Source: CANHEE01 sp049316985
GTDB lineage: Bacteria; Bacteroidota; Bacteroidia; Chitinophagales; Saprospiraceae
Length of the DNA stretch: 38,532 nt
Direction of reading: 5' to 3'
Assembly (NCBI GenBank): GCA_049316985.1
Contig: JBMOJB010000020.1
Span: forward strand, 1-38,532
This document shows, piece after piece, positions 31,539-38,532 of the stretch; positions within the stretch are counted from its first letter, which is position 1; the number at the start of each line of letters is the position of its first letter. The translations under genes were made by a program, and so were the position numbers. Under the pieces are notes generated by a model that saw only the letters and a list, made by a program, of their open reading frames with translations, searched no databases and was not told the DNA's origin.

Positions 31539-33839
31539 TTAATATCGAATTCCGTCAGCATACTTCACTACAAATGCTCCTGCGAATTCTCGATTTCTCC
31601 TGACTTCAATTAACATTTTTTGCGCATCTTCCAATTGAAAAAAATCTGCCAACAAAACACGGACCATATCCCTTTTAACAATATACTCGGTGTCAACTCT
31701 TCCCATATCTTTAATTGGATCGTAACGCTTTTCTTCGAAATCAAATCGCTTAAGTGCAATAATTTGAATTTTATAATAAATCCCTTCAAGCTTTGGCGCA
31801 CTGCTGATAAGATGTTCTCCAAGGTGACTTTTCGTTTCATACAAAGGCATCGTCCCAACTGACGTGAGTCCTTTGTTGACATTTTCAGTGGAAATTCTTT
31901 TTTCGTCAAGTGCCGAAGGAGAAGAAACATATTGGGGCTTTATTCCTTGGTTTTCATTTGACGAAAAAGTTGCCTTTTCTTCTTTTTTAGTTGGTGTATT
32001 GACCACTATCGGTTTACTCTCTTCTTGTTTTTTTGTTGGCGATTCAGCACGCTTTGTATCAGTAGATTTACCCTTAACTACTGCTTTGTCGACGTTTGTT
32101 TTTACTTCACCACCTTTTGTTGCCGGATTATCTCTCGTCTGTTTGGCATCGACCTTTGTAACAATAGCAGCTTCTTTATTGTCGACCTCATTTGAAATTA
32201 CTTTTTCCTCTGCTGAATTGACTTTTAAAGGCTTTTCTTCAATTTGGGCACCTGAAGGCTGAGTTGAACTTTTAACATCAACTACAAGAAGCAGATTTTT
32301 TTCATATACTTTAGAAAGCGAGTCTTTAGAAGTACTAAAATCAAAGTAATTCGTAAGGAATCCCTTTTTTTCTGCTTCGATTCGGAATTTTTTGTCCGGT
32401 AAAAGATTGAACTCAAATTTTCCATCCTTAATGACTTTGGTATTCAATAACCTTCTTTGTGCACTCTCCGTAATTTCGTACAAATTTACTCTACAGTCAA
32501 TGATCAAAGCTAAGCTATTTTTATCAAATACTTTTCCTTTAGCCATCATTTGCTGTGGTGCCCAAACAAATTCAAAAATATCTTCGTTCGTGGTATTGGG
32601 ACGTTCTTTTGTTGAACGGTTAGATACCAAAAAACCTGCATTTTTGTTTTTCCCTTTTACAAAATAGTAGTCATCGGCTGCAGAATTGTATGGCATTCCT
32701 GCGTTTTCTGTTTTTCCATAGGTATCAGTCGATTCAAGAAGCTTCGACTTCTGAATATCCAGGCCTCCTATAGTTAAATTAGCATTGGAAGAAAAATACA
32801 GGCAATTTTCTGATGCATCAAAAAATGGCGTTATCTCGTCCCCTTCTGTATTGATATTTTCTCCCAAGCTGACTGGATTCGATAAAGTCAGCTCTTTTTT
32901 ATCGGTGTAAATCCTCGACTGGTAAATGTCCATTCCTCCTTTTCCACCAGGTTTGTTTGAACTAAAAAACAAATACTCTTTTCCTCCAATATTTGCAATC
33001 GAAGGATGTGTAGATGTAAAACCTTCCACATTAATCGAATTGGTTAATTTCTGTGGTGCCAACCAGCGATCCCCGGAGCGGTTCATAACATAAATAGCGC
33101 ATAATGCCTGCAGACCTTTGTCTGCTGTACATTCTGTAAAATAAAAGCGTTTGTTGTCACTGCTAAAACTACCATTACAAATTCCGGCACCTTTTAACTC
33201 AGGAAATCCCGATGGCAAAACTGCTTTTGTCCAATTGCCATTTTGCTTCTGAGAACGATAAATCGTAGCTTTACCTGAAAAATTAGAGGAAAAATAAAGG
33301 ATATCTTCTCCTAAAGCAATCGGGGCAAATTCGGCCTCGTTCGAATTTATGGTACTCCCCAGACGACTAATCTGAATAGGATTTTTTGCAGCGCTCTTGG
33401 TGCTTTGAATAGCAAACTCGCATCCCCGGATTTCCACCTGAACGATATCTCTTAGTTTATCAGCTCCTGTCCCTCCATAATTGCTGATAAACGAAGCATA
33501 CTCAGCAATAGCTTTTTCCGGCGACCCGGATTGCTTCAAACATCGAGCGAAATACAACTTCGCCAATAGGAATTCTTTGTCATCTTTTACGATCTTATAG
33601 CATTCGGCAGCACGTTGATAGTCGCGTATCATTGCATATGTCTCCGCAGCCTGGTAGATATATTTTGTTTTTTTGCTATTACTTTTCCATGCTGCCTCAT
33701 ACAATGAAGCAGCTTCGGCAAACTTGCCCTCTTGAAAAGCTGTTTCTGCTGATCTTCTATTTTTGCGCCAAGAGTGCTGTGCGCTTGTCGATTGTACAAC
33801 AAAAAAACAGAAACTAATCGCGATTAGACTAATTTTCAT
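31539..33839 (-). CDS. Envelope protein with TPR, PD40 propeller and C-terminal SPOR-like domain
   Basis: The 766-aa product from the ATG at 33839 has a signal peptide (about 1-21, ending STSAQ). TPR-like helices cover about 25-150 (AFQEGKFAEAASLYEAAW). PD40/WD40-like blades cover about 170-420, with repeated LYFSSN or LFFSSNKPGG-x-GG-x-D-I motifs. A small CNA-B-like beta domain follows (about 435-520), then a low-complexity Lys/Thr/Glu linker (about 530-670). The C-terminal 80 residues (YYKIQIIALKRF to FVVKYADGIRY) resemble a SPOR peptidoglycan-binding domain. TPR and PD40 proteins of this kind in Bacteroidota usually end in an OmpA-like domain, as in PorE of the type IX secretion system; this one does not. 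A structural or cell-wall-linked role is likely. An in-frame ATG at 33929 would precede the signal peptide by 30 residues and falls in a promoter-like box, so it was rejected. Confidence 0.82.
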   Translation of the reverse strand: MKISLIAISFCFFVVQSTSAQHSWRKNRRSAETAFQEGKFAEAASLYEAAWKSNSKKTKYIYQAAETYAMIRDYQRAAECYKIVKDDKEFLLAKLYFARCLKQSGSPEKAIAEYASFISNYGGTGADKLRDIVQVEIRGCEFAIQSTKSAAKNPIQISRLGSTINSNEAEFAPIALGEDILYFSSNFSGKATIYRSQKQNGNWTKAVLPSGFPELKGAGICNGSFSSDNKRFYFTECTADKGLQALCAIYVMNRSGDRWLAPQKLTNSINVEGFTSTHPSIANIGGKEYLFFSSNKPGGKGGMDIYQSRIYTDKKELTLSNPVSLGENINTEGDEITPFFDASENCLYFSSNANLTIGGLDIQKSKLLESTDTYGKTENAGMPYNSAADDYYFVKGKNKNAGFLVSNRSTKERPNTTNEDIFEFVWAPQQMMAKGKVFDKNSLALIIDCRVNLYEITESAQRRLLNTKVIKDGKFEFNLLPDKKFRIEAEKKGFLTNYFDFSTSKDSLSKVYEKNLLLVVDVKSSTQPSGAQIEEKPLKVNSAEEKVISNEVDNKEAAIVTKVDAKQTRDNPATKGGEVKTNVDKAVVKGKSTDTKRAESPTKKQEESKPIVVNTPTKKEEKATFSSNENQGIKPQYVSSPSALDEKRISTENVNKGLTSVGTMPLYETKSHLGEHLISSAPKLEGIYYKIQIIALKRFDFEEKRYDPIKDMGRVDTEYIVKRDMVRVLLADFFQLEDAQKMLIEVRRNREFAGAFVVKYADGIRY

Positions 33840-33926
33840 AGTAATTATTTCGTGGTAATTGACTGAAAAAACTTCTCTATATATTCCTTCATAGCCAGTA
33901 ATGAACAAATACGCAACGCATAAAAT

Positions 33927-33934
33927 CAAAGTTA
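33927..33934 (-). promoter_or_regulatory. Candidate -7 element (TAACTTTG, minus strand) upstream of the PD40 protein gene
   Basis: Minus-strand TAACTTTG fits TAnnTTTG and overlaps the stop codon of the polyprenyl synthase gene, 87 bp upstream of the PD40 protein ATG. No -33 box was confirmed. Confidence 0.3.
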
Positions 33935-34918
33935 CACATTTCTATGCAATAAATCCTCAGCAAAATTGCGCAAAACAGATTTCCTGTGATCTTCGACAGA
34001 GACTTCCTCGAGATGCTTCATGGCTTCCTGGTAGTATCTATTTTTTAATTCATGCGCTTTTTCAACAACGCCACATTGCAGAAAGATTCTTTTCACTTCT
34101 TCAATTTTTTCTCCTGTACGGTCCGTTTCTTCCTCGCTGTGGTACCATTTCCACAAATCTTCACGCATCTCAGCTGAAGCCAGCTCAAGAGAGTGCAGGT
34201 ACAAAAAGGTCTTTTTATTTTGAGAAATGTCGCCTCCGACTTTTTTTCCAAAGGTTAGCGGGTCTCCAAAACTATCCAAAATATCATCTTGTAATTGAAA
34301 TGCAATACCAATATTTCTGCCAAATTCGTACAAATGTCTCGCATCATCTTGCTTATCAGTTGCCATTACTGTACCTATTTCGAGCGCTGCACCCAGTAAA
34401 ACAGCTGTTTTTAATTCGATCATTTTAAGATATTCTGAAATAGAAACATCTTGCCTGTTTTCAAAATCCATATCCATTTGTTGGCCTTCACAAACTTCGA
34501 TGGCACTTTTATTGAATATTTTGATAATTTTCGCAGCGATGTTGTCATTTTCGCAATTTTTTAAAAGGTACTGATAGGATAAAATGAGCATCGCATCTCC
34601 AGATAATATGCCTGTATTTATATCGTACTTTTCATGGACAGTTTGCTTCCCTCTTCGCAGTGGTGCCTTGTCCATGATATCATCATGCATCAAAGTGAAA
34701 TTATGAAACAATTCTATGGCAAAAGCAGCAGGCAAAGCAGATTCAATGTTGTCCGCATAAAGATTATTGCTCATCAAAACCAAAGCCGGCCTTAGTCGCT
34801 TGCCACCAAGTTCCAGGATGTATTCTATGGGAGCATATAAGTTTTGAGGTTCTCGCAGCATGTCTTGTCTTTCGGAATAACTTTTGATTTCCTCTAAAAT
34901 TTGGCGTAATGTTTGCAT
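33932..34918 (-). CDS. Polyprenyl diphosphate synthase (short-chain type)
   Basis: The 328-aa enzyme condenses isopentenyl diphosphate with an allylic diphosphate to make a longer prenyl chain. Both aspartate-rich motifs are present: D79-D-I-M-D83 in MHDDIMDKAPLRRG and the second in FQLQDDILDSFGD. GGKRLRP near residue 40 and GGDISQNKKTFL are also typical. A phenylalanine (F74) five residues before the first motif suggests a short product such as farnesyl or geranylgeranyl diphosphate, used for quinone, carotenoid or undecaprenyl synthesis; the exact length is uncertain. The ATG at 34918 is preferred because an upstream in-frame ATG at 34957 lies inside a promoter-like box. The PD40 protein gene follows after 92 bp. 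Confidence 0.93.
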   Translation of the reverse strand: MQTLRQILEEIKSYSERQDMLREPQNLYAPIEYILELGGKRLRPALVLMSNNLYADNIESALPAAFAIELFHNFTLMHDDIMDKAPLRRGKQTVHEKYDINTGILSGDAMLILSYQYLLKNCENDNIAAKIIKIFNKSAIEVCEGQQMDMDFENRQDVSISEYLKMIELKTAVLLGAALEIGTVMATDKQDDARHLYEFGRNIGIAFQLQDDILDSFGDPLTFGKKVGGDISQNKKTFLYLHSLELASAEMREDLWKWYHSEEETDRTGEKIEEVKRIFLQCGVVEKAHELKNRYYQEAMKHLEEVSVEDHRKSVLRNFAEDLLHRNV

Positions 34919-34954
34919 ATTTAATTGTTTGTAAGAAAAATAGACTGCATTGTG

Positions 34955-34962
34955 CAAATGTA
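34955..34962 (-). promoter_or_regulatory. Candidate -7 element (TACATTTG, minus strand) of the polyprenyl synthase gene
   Basis: Minus-strand TACATTTG fits TAnnTTTG and lies 36 bp upstream of the ATG at 34918. It overlaps the alternative ATG at 34957, which argues for the shorter protein. No clear -33 box was seen. Confidence 0.42.
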
Positions 34963-35078
34963 AGAAACTTTTTTATAGTCTATACCTTAGAAATTGGTTT
35001 TACAGATGTCTATAATGACTCGAGAAATTTCAGTTGTATTTAGTAGGAAGGACTCATTGTAGTTAAGTTCTCATTTAT

Positions 35079-35525
35079 ATGGCGCAAAAGACCAGACCGT
35101 TAGAATTATTGTTAATTGAGGATAATCCGGGTGATATACGGTTGACGCAAGAAGCTTTTAAAGGTAGCTCGCTTCCAATAGTACTAAATGTAGTTACGGA
35201 CGGTGTAATGGGCATCAACTATCTCAAAAAGGTACATCCCTATCAAGATAGTTTGACTCCTGACTTGGTCTTATTGGATTTAAATTTACCCAAAAGAGAC
35301 GGTAGAGAAGTTTTACAGGAAATTAAGTCCGACAAGAACTTGAAAAAAATACCAATAGTTGTGTTGACTACTTCAACAGCAGAACAGGATATTCATCAGG
35401 CATATAGTCTTCACGTGAATAGTTACATCAGCAAACCGGTTGATTTTGATAAATTCCATGAGATAATTCAAAATATCGAAGAGTTTTGGTTAAAAACGGC
35501 TGTACTACCAACAACTATTACCTGA
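35079..35525 (+). CDS. Single-domain response regulator (Rcp1/CheY-like)
   Basis: The 148-aa protein is one receiver domain with no output domain. The acidic pocket and lead motif LLLIEDNPGDIRLTQEAF are typical of the Rcp1-like group often paired with PAS or phytochrome kinases. The phospho-acceptor Asp lies in LVLLDLNLPKRDG near residue 67, followed by VVLTTSTAEQD and SYISKPVDF with the conserved Lys. It probably relays phosphate or controls a partner protein. The hybrid kinase gene follows after 63 bp on the same strand, so it is the natural partner. Confidence 0.92.
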   Translation: MAQKTRPLELLLIEDNPGDIRLTQEAFKGSSLPIVLNVVTDGVMGINYLKKVHPYQDSLTPDLVLLDLNLPKRDGREVLQEIKSDKNLKKIPIVVLTTSTAEQDIHQAYSLHVNSYISKPVDFDKFHEIIQNIEEFWLKTAVLPTTIT

Positions 35526-35588
35526 AATAATAGATTATCAGATGAAAGCCTGAAATACGTAATTAATACCTAGATCCCTTGCAACATT

Positions 35589-37556
35589 ATGTACTCAAAG
35601 AATAGATTATGTATTCTTTTGATTGAAGATAATCCTGCCGATGCACATTTAATTAAATTGTATCTGGAGGAAACTTCAAGCAAGATTGATGTTTTTCACA
35701 GTGAAACTTTTTTTGAAGGAATTAAAATCATCAATAACAAAGATATTGATATAGTTTTGCTTGATTTGTCTCTGCCAGATAGTAGCGGTTTCAAAACATT
35801 GACTCGTTACATGGAGAAAGCGGCTCATTTGCCGGTCGTAGTACTTACCGGGATTAACAATGAAATTATAGGCAACCAATCTGTCAAAGCAGGAGCACAA
35901 GATTTCCTTGTCAAAGGTCAATTCGATGGAAAAATGCTGGGGAGGGTTATTCGTTACTCCATGCAACGATTTGCTTCAGTGCAAAAATTGGAAGAAGTGG
36001 CTTCGAATCTGTCGATAAGTGAAAAAAGATACGAGGAAGCTCAAAAAATGGCCCACTTCGGCAATTGGCAAATGGACTTGGTCAATAACGAAATGCGCTG
36101 GACGGACGAAATATTTCGAATTTTTGGACTGCCTATTGGCAGCATCAATCCGGCGATGAGCGACTACATGTACTATGTGCATCATGAAGATCGCGAGGCT
36201 GTGAACGACTTTTTTGAAAATGTCATAAAAGATGGAAAACAAAACAAACTTGAGCATAGGATTATTACCAATGGACATACCCTGAAATACGTTTCGCTCC
36301 AGGCCAAAGTAATGTTTGAAGAACTTACTGAAAAGCTCATGCTCGTCGGTGTTTTACAAGATATTTCCGAACGAAAAATAAAAGAGCAGCTTGTAATTGA
36401 AAAAAACATCTCCCTGAAAACTTCCAAAATTAAAGAAGAAACAATCAGCAACATGAGTTTTCACATTCGCACACCGCTTTCTTCTATTTTCAACCTGTTG
36501 TATGTCCTCGAAAATACCCCCATGTATGCGCAGCAAAAAGAACTTATTTCTGGTTTGCGAAGTTCTGTTGATGATCTTTCCTTAATGTTAAATAATTTAC
36601 TGAATTTTTCAGTTCTTGCTTTTGAAAATATAAAACTAGAGGAGGAAGAATTCAATGTGAAAGATCTGGTGCTGAGCATCAAAAAGATACTTCAAATCAA
36701 AGCGGATAACAACAAACAAAAAATAAATGTACTGATACCCGAGCATATGCCACTTGATCTAATTGGCGATTCAAGGAAAATTATTCAGATATTGCACAAT
36801 CTAACGGAAAATGCGATCGTCCACTCCGGTAAAAATGGCAAAATAACGATATCTGCTCGTGTTAAAGAAAAGGACTTCAAACCATTCCTGTTCCTTTCCA
36901 TCGAAGACACCGGTAGAGGAATGACAATGAATCAAGTCAGAGAGCTCCTCGAATCCGAAAAATCGCTCGAAATATATCATGGAGATCGTGAATCTGATGG
37001 AAAAAAACTTGGAATCGCCATCGTTTCAAAACTTACATCAGTCCTCGGAGGAAAACTTGATATCCAAAGCCGAGAAGGAAATGGATCTGTTTTCAGTGTC
37101 GAATTCCCAATTAAGGTAGCCAAACAAATGCAGACCTTTGTTGACGGCGCTCCAAGCTCTCCTCTAAAGATTCTTTTGGTGGAAGATCATTTCCTTAATC
37201 AGATAGCCACCAAAAAAATACTCACTTCTTGGTCGGATTTTGTTACAGTCGATATAGCAGAAAACGGACAAATAGGTGTGGATAAGTTTAGGAAAGAGGA
37301 TTATGATCTCATCTTGATGGATATTCAAATGCCAATCATGGACGGGATTGAGGCGACACAATCTATTAGACAATTCAGTAAAATTCCGATAATAGCATTA
37401 ACAGCAAATGCTACTAAGCATGAGGCTGATCGTTGTCTCGGCGCAGGTTGTGATGATTACCTTGCAAAACCTTTCAAACCGCAAGATTTGTATGCTAAAA
37501 TCTCCAATGCTCAGATGAAAGATAAAGTTGTTAGCAACGCAATGAATTTTGAGTAG
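35589..37556 (+). CDS. Cytoplasmic hybrid histidine kinase, REC-PAS-HisKA-HATPase-REC
   Basis: The 655-aa protein has no membrane helix. Domains in order are receiver 1 (about 5-125, D59 in IVLLDLSLPD), PAS with its PAC extension (about 147-270, HFGNWQMDL to LQDISERK), HisKA with H292 in MSFHIRTPLS, HATPase_c (NLTENAIVHS, EDTGRGMT) and receiver 2 (about 525-645, D578 in ILMDIQMPIMDG). The H-box reads SFHIRTPL in place of the usual SHEIRTPL, so Ile follows the His where Glu is normal. The G2 region is DGKKLGIAIV in place of G-x-G-L-G-L and looks weakened. Autokinase activity may therefore be altered. The signal sensed by PAS is unknown. It follows the Rcp1-like regulator and ends before a strong terminator. 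Confidence 0.9.
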   Translation: MYSKNRLCILLIEDNPADAHLIKLYLEETSSKIDVFHSETFFEGIKIINNKDIDIVLLDLSLPDSSGFKTLTRYMEKAAHLPVVVLTGINNEIIGNQSVKAGAQDFLVKGQFDGKMLGRVIRYSMQRFASVQKLEEVASNLSISEKRYEEAQKMAHFGNWQMDLVNNEMRWTDEIFRIFGLPIGSINPAMSDYMYYVHHEDREAVNDFFENVIKDGKQNKLEHRIITNGHTLKYVSLQAKVMFEELTEKLMLVGVLQDISERKIKEQLVIEKNISLKTSKIKEETISNMSFHIRTPLSSIFNLLYVLENTPMYAQQKELISGLRSSVDDLSLMLNNLLNFSVLAFENIKLEEEEFNVKDLVLSIKKILQIKADNNKQKINVLIPEHMPLDLIGDSRKIIQILHNLTENAIVHSGKNGKITISARVKEKDFKPFLFLSIEDTGRGMTMNQVRELLESEKSLEIYHGDRESDGKKLGIAIVSKLTSVLGGKLDIQSREGNGSVFSVEFPIKVAKQMQTFVDGAPSSPLKILLVEDHFLNQIATKKILTSWSDFVTVDIAENGQIGVDKFRKEDYDLILMDIQMPIMDGIEATQSIRQFSKIPIIALTANATKHEADRCLGAGCDDYLAKPFKPQDLYAKISNAQMKDKVVSNAMNFE

Positions 37557-37571
37557 TTCTTCCCAAAACAA

Positions 37572-37609
37572 AAAAGGACAAATCAGAAAGTAAGCTGATT
37601 TGTCCTTTT
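37572..37609. terminator. Bidirectional intrinsic terminator
   Basis: A perfect 15-bp inverted repeat (AAAAGGACAAATCAG at 37572-37586 and CTGATTTGTCCTTTT at 37595-37609) encloses an 8-nt loop. A-rich sequence precedes it and T-rich sequence follows it, so it can end transcription from both sides. It lies between the hybrid kinase gene (stop at 37556) and the convergent surface protein gene (stop at 37633). Confidence 0.88.
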
Positions 37610-37632
37610 ATATTTTGTTTTTTTAGCTTTCG

Positions 37633-38532
37633 CTACTCCTTTACAAACCTTATCATTTTACCTTCCAATTCAAGAAAATACAATCCACTCGCTATGGTAC
37701 TTAAATCTATCACTTCGTCTGGGTGAAGTATGCCTTTTTGACAGATCTGACCGATCGAATTTCTTATGAAATAGCTTGAATTTTCTGTATTATTCGCAAT
37801 TATTAGCTCATTCAAGGCTGGGTTTGGATAAACATCAATTTCCTTTTCACTTTGAATTTTAGCTGAAATAATATTAGAATATTGAAATTTGCCATTACTA
37901 TCTATCTGCTTCAATCTGTAATAGTTTACTATTTCATGGGGATTAACGTCAATGTACTCATATTTGCGAATTGTTTTCTTGGCATTTGAACCGGATACAG
38001 ATCCGATAATTTCAAACTGAATTCCATCGGCACTTCTTTCGATTTCAAAATGGTCGTTATTTAATTCTCTTGCAGTTGTCCAAATCAATTTTACGTTTGT
38101 GCCCGAACTGGCTGCTGTAAATGAAATTAATTCAACAGGCAAAACTAAAAGACAAGCATTTTCTACAGCTAGTCTGGAAGCACAGTTGCTGGCATTAGAT
38201 GCTATAGTTGCGGTATTGCTCGGATTATTCAAATAGGCACAAACACTGCTGATTTCACACAAAGCAAGCGTCCCATTACTTTGAAGGATTAAATTGTTGA
38301 TGCTGGCCGGATTAATGTTTTCTAAGGCATCAATATTTGTCAAAAGTACATTTGAAGTTAGATTGAGTTCACCCGCTATAGATGTCAGACCCAAAAGACC
38401 ATTTAAATTTGTCAAATGTGAATTCAAATTAATCCGAAGATAGCCGTTGATTGAAGTCAGGTTACTCAAAGCACTTATGTTTGTCAAAGCATTGTTTGAA
38501 CTCAATCGAAGATAACCATTAATTGTGCTTAA
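37633..38532 (-). CDS. Leucine-rich repeat surface protein with T9SS C-terminal sorting domain, 5' partial
   Basis: The reading frame is open to the window edge, so the N-terminus is missing; 299 codons are visible. The visible part begins with leucine-rich repeats of the form L-x-x-I-N-G-Y-L-R-I and L-T-N-L-x-G-L, about 23 residues each, as in receptor L-domain-like or bacterial LRR proteins. A short Cys-containing segment follows. Next comes the Bacteroidota-typical beta domain beginning LPVELISFTA and ending YYRLKQIDSNGKFQYSN. The last 75 residues (VYPNPALNELII to ASGLYFLELEGK) form a type A sorting domain for the type IX secretion system. The protein should be exported and attached to or released from the cell surface. 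A start at 38505 would need a TTG within a repeat and is not credible. Confidence 0.88.
   Translation of the reverse strand, partial: LSTINGYLRLSSNNALTNISALSNLTSINGYLRINLNSHLTNLNGLLGLTSIAGELNLTSNVLLTNIDALENINPASINNLILQSNGTLALCEISSVCAYLNNPSNTATIASNASNCASRLAVENACLLVLPVELISFTAASSGTNVKLIWTTARELNNDHFEIERSADGIQFEIIGSVSGSNAKKTIRKYEYIDVNPHEIVNYYRLKQIDSNGKFQYSNIISAKIQSEKEIDVYPNPALNELIIANNTENSSYFIRNSIGQICQKGILHPDEVIDLSTIASGLYFLELEGKMIRFVKE

Noticed and set aside
31864..32262. A 132-codon plus-strand open frame rich in Ser and Thr
   Set aside because: It is antisense to the Lys/Thr/Glu linker of the PD40 protein; the composition bias explains the open frame.
33901..34428. A 175-codon plus-strand open frame
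   Set aside because: It lies opposite the polyprenyl synthase gene, whose catalytic motifs are certain. Its translation is of low complexity and matches no fold I recognise.

Overview
The window looks like A+T-rich Bacteroidota DNA, probably from the Saprospiria/Chitinophagia side. The evidence is a C-terminal type IX secretion sorting domain at the right edge, Bacteroidota-style promoters (TTTG-N19-TAnnTTTG), few Shine-Dalgarno motifs, secreted FN3, PD40 and M43 proteins, and a CcsBA fusion for cytochrome c maturation. No rRNA, tRNA, insertion sequence or CRISPR array was seen. The window is gene-dense, and the largest gap without a gene is 270 bp.

Left part (1-15149). Two minus-strand genes encode a secreted FN3-like protein, apparently cut short, and a four-helix membrane protein. 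They are divergent from a phosphorelay operon: an OmpR-type regulator, a 1208-aa propeller hybrid kinase and a stand-alone HPt protein. Next comes a 1348-aa enzyme organised like mammalian soluble adenylyl cyclase (two cyclase domains, AAA ATPase, TPRs). It is divergent from a housekeeping run: dCTP deaminase, M3 oligopeptidase, NAD kinase and a secreted M43-type metalloprotease.

Central part (15179-27739). This is the outstanding feature. A near-consensus promoter precedes seven tightly packed co-directional genes. They encode a membrane cytochrome b-like protein, a membrane-anchored ferredoxin/flavin oxidoreductase, a 23-CxxCH cytochrome, a 67-CxxCH giant cytochrome (1668 aa), an outer-membrane beta-barrel, an NrfJ-related OB-fold lipoprotein, and a 13-CxxCH paralogue of the giant. 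By hand count the three cytochromes carry 103 CxxCH motifs. I infer an envelope-spanning electron conduit: inner-membrane cytochrome b and flavoprotein, then periplasmic multiheme wires, then an outer-membrane barrel. The direction of electron flow is unknown. The giant is built from about 22 three-heme units of 71-76 residues, each with three extra histidines, as expected for bis-histidine haems. A convergent gene encodes CcsBA, the system II haem lyase that such proteins need.

Right part (27771-38532). The CcsBA gene is followed by a minus-strand cluster: a short-chain polyprenyl diphosphate synthase, a TPR/PD40/SPOR-like envelope protein and a CoA-binding Rossmann protein. Then come a plus-strand pair (single-domain response regulator; REC-PAS-kinase-REC hybrid), a strong bidirectional terminator, and a partial leucine-rich, T9SS-sorted surface protein running off the right edge.

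All counts, coordinates and motif calls were made by eye from the sequence. Family assignments come from recognised motifs, not database searches.
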